Source of the DNA: Diorhabda sublineata
Lineage: Eukaryota > Arthropoda > Insecta > Coleoptera > Chrysomelidae
Length of the DNA stretch: 64,000 nt
Direction: 5' to 3'
Assembly: GCF_026230105.1 (NCBI RefSeq)
Contig: NC_079478.1
Location: forward strand, 17,065,653 to 17,129,652
Below, in pieces: positions 23,666 through 35,999 of the stretch. A program made the position numbers and the translations under genes. Within the stretch, counting starts at the first letter, position 1. Each line of letters opens with the position of its first letter. Below the pieces are notes generated by a model. The model made no database searches. It was not told the DNA's origin and saw only the letters and a list, made by a program, of their open reading frames with translations.

Positions 23666-24199
23666 ACCTTCAATTTCTACCGACCTACTTATTTAATTAT
23701 ATACGTTAAAATATCATCAAAATTGTGTGGAAGAAGGCAGCGTACACGCAGGGTTTACATATGATTATGACATGGACCGGGAACCAGTGCGAAAACATAA
23801 TTAGGTGTTGCAGTTTTAGAACTATTTTAATTATAAAAATTAATATCAACACATTTTGTACTGACCTTTATTTCTATCTAAATTAATTTGCTTAACCTAC
23901 AAATACATGTGCATAAAACTACAATTCGAGTTCTGGTCAATTTAATATTTAAAATAGTTTTTTTTACTCAAGAAAGATTAATAGTTTATATATCTATTAT
24001 GCTATACAGTGCAATCCAAAGGTTGATACCAAGTGAAATAAAGTAGGAAAATTAAATAGAACTCCAATAAAATATTAAGAGTTTAATTAAACAGTTAAAT
24101 CATCCAATAAAACACTTTATGATAATCAATATACTTGAAAAGCAAAAAGAAATATTAACAGTCTATGCTTAAAAAGGCTATAGTTAGCTAAACTAATTT

Positions 24200-24345
24200 T
24201 TCATCAAAAAATTCCCATTTCTTTATTCCAACTTTCGCATAAAGATTCCACATTTCTTTTTGCGATGAAGGGCCCATCTTATGTCCACAAAAGTTCGGTA
24301 GAATTGAGATCCGGGCTCTGAAGAGGCCAATATTGAAAGTCATAT
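24200..24345 (-). pseudogene. Tc1-like transposase scrap
   Basis: The minus strand gives YWPLQSPDLNSTELLWT followed by NVESLCESWNKEMGIF. This matches the end of the Tc1 DDE domain, commonly WPxQSPDLNPIEnLW. Only about 45 residues remain and no TIR was found. Confidence 0.5.
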
Positions 24346-26379
24346 TTGAAATCATAATTTGTATTTTCCTCTCAAATCTGACATATTATACCAACGTACC
24401 CCATATATATTTTTATTTAAATTTATTTATTAATTTGATCCTATTTTGACACGAAGAGAAAAATGGTCACTATTTATAACTGGACAACAGCGGCTAGACA
24501 CTAGTAAACTGTTTTGAGTATTGGAATAATTACTTTAACTCAAGTAATGATTTTAAAACGATTCAGATTCAACATTCAAAGCTATGCAACTTATTATACA
24601 TTTGTGTATTCGATTCCATCATAACAGTGACAGTTTCTGTTGTCACATTAGAATGTTGATATAAGTTGTCATTTTGATCACAATATTTTGTTATTAAAAT
24701 AACATGCGAATTTTTTTAAGATTGACACAATGAGAATCAGGTTAATTCACGTGTATTATTTTTTTTTATTTGTCTATAATCTATTTATAGAAACATATTT
24801 TACTCATATAAACCAAAAATAACATTTTGTACATTTGTTATTTTGTGGTTCTAAACATGTGAATATGTCTAAAAAGCTTTTCGGAAACTGGGATTTTGGG
24901 TGAGATAAATCACTTATCAACTGACTATGGATCCTAACAAGGATATGGTTGATCCACAGAACATACTCTGGTATGATCGGGATCACTTATAGAACGTGAT
25001 TAGGTTAACCCGATCATAGTTTCAGAAAAAAATCCTGAAAAGTGTGAAACGATTTTTATTATGGCAACAACAAACGCTCTTTAAAAAAATTTAATCAAGT
25101 GTCATTTCAATGTGATATCAATTAAATACATTTGATAAATCAATTGATTCAATAATGGAACTACTGTCTTATATTGCAAGGGTAAATCATGTTCACATAC
25201 TTTATCTTATATTTAAAACCAGTAACAGAAAATGTGATTTGTATGTTTTGCGTAGAGGTTACATATAATTGACCGATTGTGTAACGATGATATTTAAACA
25301 AAATAACCAACCCTATTAATATTCATGCGTTTGGGTAAGTAAGATTTCATGGATGTAAATCGTTTTAATGTTCCATAATAATTTTAGATCGCACGTTAAA
25401 AATCATTGTTGAAACTAATAATATTTTAAGTCAATTCACAATCTCATAGTTAAACGTTCATATTAGAAATTTGATAATCTGAATACTTACAATATAGTTT
25501 CTAAATAGCTTCGATTTTCTATAGCTTCCATGTTTCGTTTGGAAATAATGTGTACAATTTTTTATGAACAACAAAATTTTTATTTAAATATTTATTAATC
25601 CATAAAAGTTTTGCTGATTTAAAATTATGAAAAATATATAATTTTATATTAGAATACTTATAAGTACAAGGAAATGTGGCACAATCAACAAATTTTACTA
25701 ATGTAAAATTTCAGAGTTGAATTAAATTATTGCTGTTTATAGTTAGGTAGTTATTTAAAATGCAATTAAAAGATTTATTTAAAATATTTATGGGAAAGAT
25801 ATATGTATAATATGATAGTGATAATTGTGTTTAATAGAATAGCCTAATCTCATATTTTTATTACTCTCTCTTTAAATATCTTCTGAATTAAAAGATCTAT
25901 ATTTTAATAACTGAGACATTCATAAAATAAAAACTGTTTCAATTGGAACTTACTAAGTGAGTACAAAATTTATTTTTTCTATTAGAAATAAAACTATAAT
26001 TTGAGTATTTACTTTTTTTCCTATTTAATTGATATGTTATCAGATATGTGACAACTATGTTTTTTTAAAATATATATACCATTTAATTGAAATGAAATTT
26101 CATTTGAAAAATAAAATGAATGTAGGGACTTTGATATATCATCATACTCAATTCATTGTCATATTAAAAAGCTTAGTAGTAGTTTATTCATGAGAATATA
26201 ATTTTGTTTTAAAGTATTAAATATGAGCTATTGTTGACTGTGAATACAGTGGCTTTAGCAACTGCTAAAAGCATGAAATTCACTGATATTAACAAAAAAA
26301 AGAGTATAATTTATTATATATTGTCAAATATGTACTTTTTCAGTTTTTACCATTCATGTATTTTCTAGATAATCTTCAG
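24346..26379. other. No gene seen
   Basis: A very AT-rich stretch. No open frame above about 60 codons resembles a protein, and no repeat structure was recognised. Confidence 0.5.
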
Positions 26380-27430
26380 TGGAAGGATCTATTGTGTCCC
26401 CCTTTCTAATTGCAATACTGGGAAACCAAGTGCTTACAGCTTATCTGTTAATCTCACTCCTTTTACAAAGTTTAGAATGTAGGTTGGCTGTAGCTGTCAG
26501 AGATCTTCTATTTCATACGCTCCCAGGTGTAGTGCTCTAGAGTGTTTCACACTTCGAGAGAATGTGCATAGAGGTTTTGTTCTCTGTACAACAAAATCTG
26601 CAAGCCACATTATCTGCTGAGTCTAGCGTATTCAGGTGTCCATAGAGACAACAGTGCCCCAATAGGACTCCTGTTAGTATATGTAGGTTACTCTTACTTC
26701 AGTTAATACATTTATCTTCTCTAGGACAGTCTTTGCCCATTTGTCCCTGTAGGTTGTCCCAATAATTGATTTTGCTCATAACTACCTTCTTTTCCAATGC
26801 TTTTTCCTTTGTTTTGTAGCTGATACCACAAAAGTGCTCTAGTCCCATGATGGACTTTACTGTCCCAGCTATTTCATTTTCTTTCGCTCTAATGTGTCCT
26901 GGAATCCATTGTAGGCTAATTTTATTTTTCTTGCTTAGCTTGTTTAATTTTTCTAGGCAATCACAAACGAGTTTGTATTTTATGATATTAGAGCTAAAAG
27001 CTATAATGGCAGCTTGGCTATTGTACAGGATGATGATCTCTTGTTTATGATAGTTCCTCTCTAGATTGAACAGGACACATTCTTCAATTGCATAAATTTC
27101 TGCTTGAAAAATACTTGGTGTTTGGTCCAGGCTTTTAGAGTGTCTGGCTCTGAGCCCGTACACTCGTATTCCAGTTCTGTCTATATACTATTTAATGGTA
27201 TTTCTCTTCATTTCTTGTTTAGATCCCACTTCTTCTGAGGAAAATTTTTTCTCAAATCTAAACTTTTTTGATGCATCTTAATGGGGCATTTCCCCGGTTT
27301 GGTTATTATTTAAGGACGGCTTTTCTTCGGTGATTATGTCTACATTCTAAGTGATATATTTTCTGCCACGCTTTCCAGTACTATGGGGAGAGGTGGTAGA
27401 TTTAGATTGACTTCTAGTGCAGCTGTTGGT
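26380..27430 (-). pseudogene. LINE RNase H domain and zinc-finger tail
   Basis: The minus-strand frame 27163-26699 reads SIFQAEIYAIEECVLF, then YNSQAAIIAFSS and LQWIPGHIRAKENEIAG. These are three RNase H blocks (QAE, DSQAA with D changed to N, and WxPGH). YWDNLQGQMGKDCPREDKC follows. After a stop it continues with a Cys/His-containing tail (GVLLGHCCLYGHLNTL...CRFCC...HILSR) typical of the C-termini of I/R1/Jockey-group LINEs. The aspartate to asparagine change in the DSQAA block would remove a catalytic residue. Weaker similarity upstream reaches about 27430. Confidence 0.75.
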
Positions 27431-28270
27431 TATTTTTTCGAGTAACGATAGTATTGGGGTTTATAAAATAATTAGGTAAATAAAATAGGAATTATGAATT
27501 TTGTGAGTTATGAAAATCTTCATATTAACTATGTCAGCACATATGTAGGGTTCCTGAAGGTAAACAACTTTTTTTTGTTTTGATTAGTTGCAAAAATCAT
27601 ATCTGTACAAATTTACCTAATTTTAACTATGCAAACTTGATGGAATAATGTACCTAATTTCATTACATTTTATTTCAAAATATATTGTTTATTTCTACAA
27701 GATGTTTAAATTGTTACAATAAAAAAAGTACTGGTTGGATTCCATTAAACTCTGTAAGTAATATGAAAATATTTCATTTGAATACTTTATTAGTCTTAAA
27801 TCAATCATTTTATCAATTGAATAGCTATTGTTTTAATCGTCCCAGAAACAATAAATTGCAATTATAAGTGAATTTATTTCTTCGAACAATAATATTTTTG
27901 TTACTAATTGAAATTCAGTAAATTAACACAATTTTGAAAAGCTACTTATAAACTTGAGAGCATTAAAATGGGCCCACTGTAAACTTTCGACTTTAACTAT
28001 ATATATTTTTTTAAATTATTCATCAGATCAAAAAAAGAAATATGCTCTTGAAAGACAGTTTAATATCCTTTAATGTGAGTATAAATTTATCAGCAAGGAT
28101 TATCGTTTATGCCTCGATCTCCTATTAAATGCTATAAGCGGCGTCCGACTTGAGCGTAAACGTTCCGATCAACCTCCGAACTCCAGGCACAGCATCAGCT
28201 ATCAATAAATCCCATACGCGAACGTCTCGTTTACAACAATAGTCGAGACACAGTGCTGGCGTGTAGTCGT
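27431..28270. other. No gene seen
   Basis: AT-rich to about 28080, then GC-richer as the Harbinger-like region begins. No motif was recognised. Confidence 0.45.
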
Positions 28271-28280
28271 GTGATATAAA

Positions 28281-28463
28281 ATGGATATAAATTCTATACT
28301 TTTGACGGCGCTTGTGTCACTTGAAGAGGAGGCGCAAGACGGCCACATACGAAGAAAAATCAGAGTAACAAGGCACCGGTCTTTTATGATGAGGAGGAAA
28401 GAACGATGTTTCGAGATTTTGATAATGAAACACTCAAAAGAAAAAAATAATAAATTTCTTTAA
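28281..28463 (+). pseudogene. Possible Harbinger transposase start
   Basis: A 60-codon frame reads MDINSILLTALVSLEEEAQD then a basic stretch, RRKIRVTRHRSF, and breaks off. Short acidic/leucine starts followed by basic residues are common at the N-terminus of HARBI1-type proteins, but no diagnostic block is present. The context supports the idea: a MADF-like frame starts on the opposite strand just downstream, and many Harbinger elements encode both proteins. Interval 28600-28930 is GC-richer than its surroundings and holds nothing else I can name. Confidence 0.3.
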
Positions 28464-28595
28464 TATCTTCGTGTCAATCAAAAATAATTTATAAATATTA
28501 CTTTTATATTCTTTGTCACTTTTATTGTATAATGCACAATAACCTTGGACCGATTCAATCAATAATTCATCTTTTTCTATATCGAATTTCAACAT
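28437..28595 (-). pseudogene. MADF/Myb-like DNA-binding domain fragment
   Basis: The minus-strand frame from the ATG at 28595 reads KFDIEKDELLIESVQGYCAL then YNKSDKEYKSNIYK. This fits the start of a MADF domain (FD-x-x-x-LI-x-x-V...LYDKSxxxYK). It then runs into a hydrophobic stretch and stops. Only the first half of the domain is present. MADF proteins are accessory ORFs of PIF/Harbinger elements and are also common insect transcription factors. The transposon reading is preferred here because of the neighbouring frame and lack of introns. Confidence 0.45.
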
Positions 28596-28934
28596 TTTGT
28601 GCTGACGCCAAATACGCCGTTTACACTGCAGTGGTTCGAAATATAGAGACGCGGCGCAAAGTGTTTGAATGGCGCCTACGGTGTCCTCACGCCAACGTAA
28701 GCGTGTGAAAGAGACCGTCACAGTACATTTCTATAGTAAGCATCATGACGCGGCGTAAGGCTTAATTCTGTACGGGGTCGATGGCGTTTATAGGAGATCA
28801 TTGCCTTATATGCGTAGCAATCGTAAACAAACGAAAAGTGTTTATGTGGTGATTGTAACGAAAATAACAAATTTTTTAATTATTAATTTAATTAAATTTC
28901 TATTACAATTTATATAATTTTTTTGTATCATCTC

Positions 28935-29990
28935 AATAGTGTTAAAGTGTGTTAGTTTCATGCATACTACGCCATAAAAAGCTGTCCAAGTTATTGCTTT
29001 AATCGAAAATGGACTTGGTCAGCTAGTTGCTGCTTGACAATTGGATATGACCCACGCAGCGGTTCGAAGAGTGTGCCAGCGTTATGAGGAGACTGGATTC
29101 TTTCATAGGCGACCTGAAACAGACGGAAAGTGATTTACAACCGTTCATTATGACAATTTTATTGGGTCAACATTAAGAAATCAACACCTTGATGTGGTTC
29201 AAGTGCAACGATAGTTCCGTGAGGTAGGAGGAATGACTATTAGTTAGTGGACAGTAAGACTACAGGAAAATAACCTGACTCCTAAAACACCTGCGATTGA
29301 TCCAAAACTTATTCTAGCTCATCGGTAAGCACGTCTGCGTTTTGCACAGGAACATTTGAATTGGACGTTGAACAATGGGGATCAGAATATACATCCATAG
29401 TAGTGACCGAAGACCAAGGGAGTAATTTGCAGATTGATGCTTTGAAGAGCGGAGTGCTTATGGTGGTGGTTTCTGCATGATCTGGGGTGCAATTTCTAGA
29501 GGAGCACGAACCGATCCTGTACTCATTCGTAGAGGAGACCGGGTTCACGAAAAAAGAGGTTGAATGGCTGACAGATATATCGAGGAGATTTTAGCAATTC
29601 ATGTAGTACCTTACGTCGACTACATTGGAGAATAATTTACATCAATGCATATATGTAAGGCCGAACACGGCCAGAATCGTGAAATATTACATTGCAGTAG
29701 TCGGTTTTCGAGTTATGGAGTGGCCAGCATACAGTCCTGACATAGAATATTTATGAGATGGGATAACAAGAATAATTCAAGCTAGACTTCCTAACTAAAC
29801 TCAATCCTAGAGCTTATTATTGCAGTAGAAGAAGAGTGGTTTAACATCCCCTAAGAAACAATAGTAAACTTGATTAGATCCATGCCTAATCGTATGAGAG
29901 ATGTTATTAGGCAAGGGGAGGTCACACCCATTATTAAGAAATTAAGTGTTAAGTTTCGAAATTGTCAATGACCCTATTTATGTTAATAAT
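28935..29990 (+). pseudogene. Tc1-like transposon relic
   Basis: Plus-strand pieces in changing frames span a whole Tc1 transposase. They include ALIENGLGQLVAA...RRVCQRYEETGFFHRRPETD (helix-turn-helix region, 28995-29130), RLRFAQEHLNWTLNN (29330), VMEWPAYSPDIEYL (about 29715-29755), and SLLLQ/VEEEW with the C-terminal PMPNRMRDVIRQG-type end (29810-29920). The order and full length are right, but stops and shifts are frequent and the first aspartate block is not legible. No convincing TIR was found at the ends given, which are approximate. Confidence 0.8.
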
Positions 29991-31130
29991 AAATAACATT
30001 AAAGCATATTAAATTTTCTTGCAAGGAATCACAAATTTTGAAATATACTGCAGCATTTTTTACAACAAAATTCATATTGTTCAAGGAAAGTGATTTACGA
30101 AATATCGCCAGAAACTAAATATTTTTCTTTACATTTGGCTTAGGATTCAAAGCTAATGAGAAAAGCAAACGTTTTTCAATATTTTCAGTAAAACTACGGA
30201 AAGGTGAACATTTTCATTCTAGGAAGTAACAATAGTAATGACTTTTTGGTTAAAAATCAACTAGGGAGTCTCAAATTTAGAACGGTATGAATCAGAAACA
30301 ACCTATAAATCAAACTTCATTTTTACCTTTGTATAACCAGTATCTGATGAAATTGTGGTACCACTAGATAGAAACATTACTACATAAATTTGTATTTTTA
30401 AAAACAATTCGAGTAAAAAAAAGTGCGAGATAGTTTTCAAGTTAATTTTTGTAAATGGTTAATACAATGATGTTTCATTTACTCGTTTACTGTATCAGAT
30501 ATTTGAAGAAATGACTTACCTTTCACAGTTAGCAGATTCTTTGGATGATTTTTTTGAATAACAAAACAAAAACTTGGTAATTGCATCATAAAAAAAATTG
30601 AATACTGTTAATACCTGGAAGAATATTGTATGTTCAGATTTTATACAGGTATTTAAAAAACTGTAAGTAAAGGCGCAAATTGGGACCCGTATAGCACGTA
30701 TGAAGTAGCGTGTCACAAGAGACACGACTCGTACATGCTACACTTGCTGCGTTGTGATATGCATATTGAGACATGCATTTTCAAATAGGAAAAGGAGGGA
30801 TTTGATTGGTAGTTCGCGAGTAGACGGCATCAATAAATGTCATTTTGACAATCGAATAAAGAAGAGAGAAATGATTTATTGATAAAAAAAATGTTACAAT
30901 TTGTAGATAAAAGATTGTAAAAACTAAAAAACAATCATAAAAATAACTGAATAAAGATGAAACAAATAAAATAAAATTTCATTGATTAACAAAATTATAG
31001 GTAATAGTAATAGGTAGTATATAAGTCTTATATATACATCCAAAGCAAAAATTAAACCAGTATGCAGCATGTCCGAAATTAAATATTATTATTAGAATAG
31101 AAGGCCAGTAAATATGCCCTCAAATTATTG
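29991..31130. other. No gene seen
   Basis: AT-rich. One segment (about 30688-30718) is repeated in inverted form at 32397-32440, on the other side of the LINE relic. Confidence 0.5.
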
Positions 31131-31137
31131 CGAAAAT

Positions 31138-31990
31138 TCAATTGGCAAGTGGTTGTGCATTTTTTTGCTTGTAAAATATTGAACCCTTAACTAATTCTGA
31201 ACATGGAGTAGGTAGGTGAAGGTCGTGCTCCGCGTTCCTAAGTGGATAGCCGTGTAACGATATTTTTGAAATTGGAGAAGCGTGCTTACGAATTAGGCAA
31301 ACAGATTCAAAGATGAATAAGGAAGGAAGAGTCAGAATTTTTAATCTTTTAAAGAAGTCCCTGTGGGGAGCCCTGCTGTTTAGTCCGAGTAAATATCTAA
31401 TCTCGTGTGGTTTGAAGATTCGCTCAAATTGAATCGTACCGCATTTACCCCAGAAGGGATGGGAATATCGGAGATGCGTCTCAATAAGGGCATAATAAAC
31501 TGTTAAGGAGATGGATAAGTTCAGTTCTTTGGAAACTGATCTCAGCGCAAAGATAAGGCGGCAATATGTAGAGAAGGAATTGTCTACAACAAGCCCTAAG
31601 AATTTTACAGATTGAACGAAGTCAGTGATGGTGTTTAATAAAAAAGGCAGCAATGTATTTTTATATGATAAAACTTTAGAGGAATTAGTGCAAATCGACA
31701 TATTTTACCACTGATGTGTAGATAGATGACGTCGTTTATAAACAGAAGAAACAAAATAGGGCCTAGTACTGAGCCTTGGGGCACTCCACATTCTATTGCC
31801 TTGAAAGATGACATTGTTGTATCAACCCTTACAAGCTGACTTCTGTTGCTAACGTATGACTTGAACCATGTGTGAGGTGCTCCTCTGAAACCGTGGTACT
31901 GCAATTTGTTAATTAAAATATTATGATTAATATTAATCGAAGGCTTTAGAAAAATCACAAAATGTTATTGCAGTGGAGTGATACCTGTTT
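31138..31990 (-). pseudogene. LINE reverse-transcriptase relic lacking the YADD box
   Basis: The minus strand starts near 31990 with HSTAITFCDFSKAFD (palm motif A). It continues in the next frame with NHNILINKLQYHGFRGAPHT and FKSYVSNRSQLVRV, then ECGVPQGSVLGPILFLLFIN (31740-31800). After a break the second frame (31701-31138, 187 residues) has VQSVKFLGLVVDNSFS, LSISLTVYYALIETHLRYSH, FERIFKPHE-IRYLLGLNSR, and LKILTLPSLFIFESVCL. Where YADD should lie (about 31700-31745) the sequence reads GKICRFALI, so the catalytic aspartates are lost. It is the same family as 12420-12895 on the other strand. Confidence 0.85.
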
Positions 31991-33417
31991 AGGCTAGAGT
32001 AGACATTAATTATTATTATTGAACTTAAGTTCTGGATCAGAATCGGAAGATGTTGAGGAGGGAATGTTGTTTTATTCCTTGATGAGGAAGAAATTTAAAT
32101 CACCTAATAAATTTATTCTATCGAAGAGAAAAAAAAGTGAACAGTGAACAGTTTCATCTTCATATAATCACAATTTTTTAAATCATGGAGCTCTCTGTGT
32201 TTGCCTCTATTAACTTTTCTTCTGTCATTTTTTCGTAAAAAAATTAAGTAAAGACTTGCTAGTCATCCGCACGTGTGGCACAGCAAACTATGTTGGAACT
32301 ACAGCGGGTCACGTCTGTGAGCTCACGCGTGTCGTGTCAGGTCGCGCTGTGTTGTCAATTTGCGTCAATGTATCTAATCTTGTAGATTACAAAAATACGT
32401 GCTATGCTGCGTCACTTCACACGTGCTATACGTTTCCTAAGTTACGCCTTGCCTAATAGTATGACAATGAATTTAACTGACTCATCTGACTGCAGATCAC
32501 CATTTATTCGAACCCAAGTTTAAGTAGATCTATCCACTTTCGCCCTACAACAAAACAAAATTTCTATTGTTTAAAAAATTTTTAATTGGAATTAGTGTCA
32601 AAAATTTTCATACTAAGAGTTGAATTACTAATTTTTGTTGCAGATCCATAGATATTGATGTATAACTGTCATGATTACATAGGTTACTATCCAAGGAAAA
32701 ACTAACTAATTAGACTACAAGGTAAGTAATTTTAAAAATACTGTTTATCTCTTGTTTACATGAAATGAGTACAAGAATTGTGATGTAGAAGTTTCGGAAG
32801 AATAAATAAACTTTCATTTATGTGCATAATGAAATATATTTATTTTGAAAAATATTTTGTAATCTGAAGACAATTCAATGAATACATACATATTATAATA
32901 AAACAAACTCCTTAGATTTCTGTCTTTCTGTTCGTGATGAACTCAAAAAACTATATTGTATATAAAGTTATAATTTAATTTATGTTTATAACACCTTTAG
33001 TACGGTCAAATTAGGCCAAAAAAATAAGAGTAAAGCTACATAAATTCCCACCAAGCTGAAAATCAGAAAAATTTTTTAAAATATTAAAAATAAAATTTTG
33101 AAGTTCCCCATCATTCCCGTATATGGAAAAAAATTTATTCGGGATCAAAGAAAAAAATAGGTTTTTTGAAATTTCTAGCAAAACGGTAAGTTTTATCATA
33201 AAAATACCTCAGGCAAACTTATACTTTTTAGTTGTAATCGTCACAATATGCATGTGTGTGCCACGTATATACATCTTTAGAGTTGTAATATACACTGCTG
33301 ATAGAAAGTTTCTGGAAAAAGATGAACAATTATTAAACGTAAAATAAATCAAGTTAAAACAAGTTTTATTTTAAAAGTATTAAAAGATTACGTTCTATGA
33401 TTAAAACCATGAACATA
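31991..33417. other. No gene recognised; GC-rich patch at 32256-32456
   Basis: Mostly AT-rich. The 200 bp patch at 32256-32456 is clearly GC-richer and rich in GTGTC/CGTG motifs. It has an open frame of 66 codons with no similarity I know. Part of it (32397-32440) is an inverted match to 30688-30718. It could be a MITE remnant. Confidence 0.4.
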
Positions 33418-33990
33418 CGACGACCGTTTTTTTTCAACCTCCGATAGGCTATAAGTAAAAGACGGATCATATAAAACAATAATTTTATTACCAAAAGATT
33501 GATACACTTACAGTTAATTTTCAACATAATCACCGAAGAAATTATGTCATATCTGTGGACACGCTTTTGAATACCCTCTTCAAAGAATCTGCGGTTTTCT
33601 TTAACCATTCTGTCAACTCGTTGAACAAGGTCATCTGAAACGACAGATTTACGTCCTTGGCTCCCTACATCATGCACATCATTAAGACTATCTTTAAACT
33701 TTCACTCCAACATGCACAACACCATCACTCATGAAGTTTTCCCCATACATACGAATCATTCTCCAATGGATTTCTGCAGCAGTATGGCCTTCATCCTGTA
33801 GAAAACTAATCACATTTCGCAATTCACACTTAGCGGGAGCATCAATGATGGCAGACATGTTTACGTGGCTGTAGCACAACGCCGACTGACGTGTGTAGTG
33901 CGAGAGCCTTGCAGCTGCCTACAGTACATGCCGGCTTCTGCCCGCGTAGCGGCTGCACGTATCGATCGGAGGTTAAAAAAACGGTCCTCG
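33418..33990 (-). mobile_element. Deletion-derivative mariner with TIRs and TA duplication
   Basis: Terminal repeats CGACGACCGTTTTTTT...AACCTCCGAT (left) and the complement of CGAGGACCGTTTTTTTAACC (right) are flanked by TA on both sides (33416-33417 and 33991-33992). On the minus strand the interior encodes the mariner N-terminus, AKCELRNVISFLQDEGHTAA then RMYGENFMSDGVV, followed by GRKSVVSDDLVQRVDRMVKE. It then jumps directly to the C-terminal RRFFEEGIQKRVHRYD. The whole catalytic DDD core is missing. At 573 bp it is a classic internally deleted, non-autonomous copy. Confidence 0.88.
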
Positions 33991-34309
33991 TAAAAATTGG
34001 CGGAATTTCATAAATTGGCTGACTTCATGTTAATTTTTGGAGCTAATTTACGTATTTCTTAAGAAAAGAAAAGCTATGTGGAAATAACTATTTAATAATA
34101 GTCACTATAACATATGATACCAACTGTACCGACCCTCTTGCAGTTAAACAGGGAGTGTTCAATATAAAAAATATCAATTATAAGGATGCCAATTAACAGG
34201 GATATTTTGAGTAGTGTCCTATTTTCCTAACGAACAACAAATTACTAATGGTCGAGACATTTTTGACTATATTCTAATTTAGCTAGTCTATTTCTGTTTC
34301 AAGTCCTTT

Positions 34310-34475
34310 AGCTTGTAGAAACGAATCACACTTGGCGTGAACATCAATAATGGCGGACACATTTACGTGACCGTAGCACAACACCGACTGAATGTCAACA
34401 ATGGCGGAGTGTGTAGTACGAGATATTCGCAATCGCCTACAGCGCATGCCCGCGAGGTTGAAAACAACGCCCCTC
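34310..34475 (-). mobile_element. Partial second copy of the same mariner family
   Basis: Sequence around 34340-34470 follows 33820-33960 closely. Shared pieces include ACATCAATAATGGCGGACAC versus GCATCAATGATGGCAGACAT, TTTACGTG...GTAGCACAAC, the CCGACTGA block and CGCATGCC. Only the transposase-start end is present. A GGTTGAAAACAACG...CCTCGTA end at about 34455-34481 resembles the TIR. It abuts the Tc1 relic at 34480. The sequence 33992-34309 shows nothing else recognisable. Confidence 0.65.
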
Positions 34476-34479
34476 GTAT

Positions 34480-35310
34480 TTTGTCTCTTTCATTTTATAT
34501 TGCCACATTTTCTTTTCATCAAAAAAACCACCTCTCACCGCCACTAATGTTTTAACTACACTTGGCATTCTTTTTATAAGTTTTTCTAATATACTATTTG
34601 ATATATTATTCCAAAGAAGAGCCTTCCAAAGATGATCCAAAGAAATGGGAATCAATTTTCTAACTGTCACATCCAGTTCATCCCACAATAATTCTATTCG
34701 ATTTAGATCCGGAGATTGTGAGGGCAATTTCATTATTTCTAACTCACATCTATCGTCTTTATTTTTTAAATAGTTGAGACAAAGCTTAGATGTGTGCTTT
34801 GGGTCATTATCTTGCTGAAATACTTACTCACGGCCATTCGGGTGCATCACAGAAGGGTTAACATGCGTATTTAATATGTAGTAGTAACAATTTCTGTAGA
34901 GATCCCCTACTCCAGCATAAGAAAACACCCCCACACCATCATAGAACCACCTCAATGTTTTAACAGTTGGAGTTATAGCATCTGGGTGAATTTTTTCTGA
35001 ATATCCGAGACGAACATAAATTCTTCGTTTTTCGAATTTGGACTCATAAGGCCACAGGATTTGTTTCCAGTTTTCTACTGTCCAATTTTTATGTGCAATG
35101 GCCCATTCTAGTCTTTTTTTCTGTTTCCGCGTCGCTAGAGTGGTTTCTTTGTAGAAATTCTACCATTTGGGCCAGCTTTTAGTAAACGTTCCTTTACTAC
35201 ACTTACTGATATCTGTTTATCTGTGTGACTTTCATACTTTCATTGAACCGCCTTTGAATTTCCGGTGCTGTAATTTTCCTATTCATTTTGGACATGATGA
35301 TTAGGGACTT
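34480..35310 (-). pseudogene. Tc1-like transposase relic, near full length
   Basis: Minus-strand reading from about 35300 gives MSKMNRKITAPEIQRRFNES (N-terminal helix-turn-helix). It continues with RLEWAIAHKNWTVENWKQIL (about 35060-35120), RRIYVRLGYSEKIHPDAI, FQQDNDPKHTSKL (second catalytic block with D, about 34790-34830), and LPSQSPDLNRIELLWDELD (third block, about 34665-34730). Then HLWKALLWNNIS and a C-terminal MPSVVKTLVAVRGGFF follow. The last 98 residues are in one open frame (34733-34440); upstream there are stops and shifts. The order is complete, so this is an old copy of a whole transposase gene. Confidence 0.85.
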
Positions 35311-35985
35311 ACCTCTGCATTAGAAGTGGGGCCTCCCACTGCGTTCCGTTGGAACCAGCTTTGTTAAATCGAGTGATGGCATCCCGACAGTAGAACTTGG
35401 TATATTTAATTTTTTGCGAAGAGCAACAATAGATGCATGTTGTTCTATACCTATATTGACTACAAGATTATTGGAATTAATGCCACGAAACAAGAAAATT
35501 TATTCACCCTCAAGGTCTTATAATTATGTTGAAAAAAATCTCTGCTAGAAATTGAAAAAGTGCAAAAAATAATCCAATTTTTATAAGGAATAGAAAAAAA
35601 TAAATATATAATACGTTCTTTTCGTTGCATGCCAGATACGTACTAATTGTTACGGATGAAGATTTTATTTTATTTTTCACAAACTGCGCGAAGGCAGGGA
35701 GGAAAGTCGAAGACAGGATCGTACATACTTCGTAAACTAACATAGCATTTTCGTTATAGATCAAGTGAATGTGTTTATGTATCAAATTTCAATTTAAAAA
35801 AAGAGTACGATTTTGTCGATGAACGAGTGAACACGTACCTTTTGTTTAACTCGGTGTTTGTTTACAAAGTCATTAAATACGCGTTAGTAAATGTGTATTG
35901 TATGTTTTTTTGTCGAATATTATCAGTTTACATATACTTGGTGAGTCGAACTGTTCTAAAATTTCATACAGACTACAAAATAATA
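35311..35985. other. No gene seen
   Basis: AT-rich, ahead of the LINE at 35990; it may include that element's 5' untranslated part. Confidence 0.4.
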
Positions 35986-35999
35986 GGCCAGCCAAACTC

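Noticed and set aside
32010..32140. LSSGSESEDVEEGMLFYSLM then basic residues, like a Harbinger N-terminus
   Set aside because: Acidic-then-basic composition only; no diagnostic block follows.
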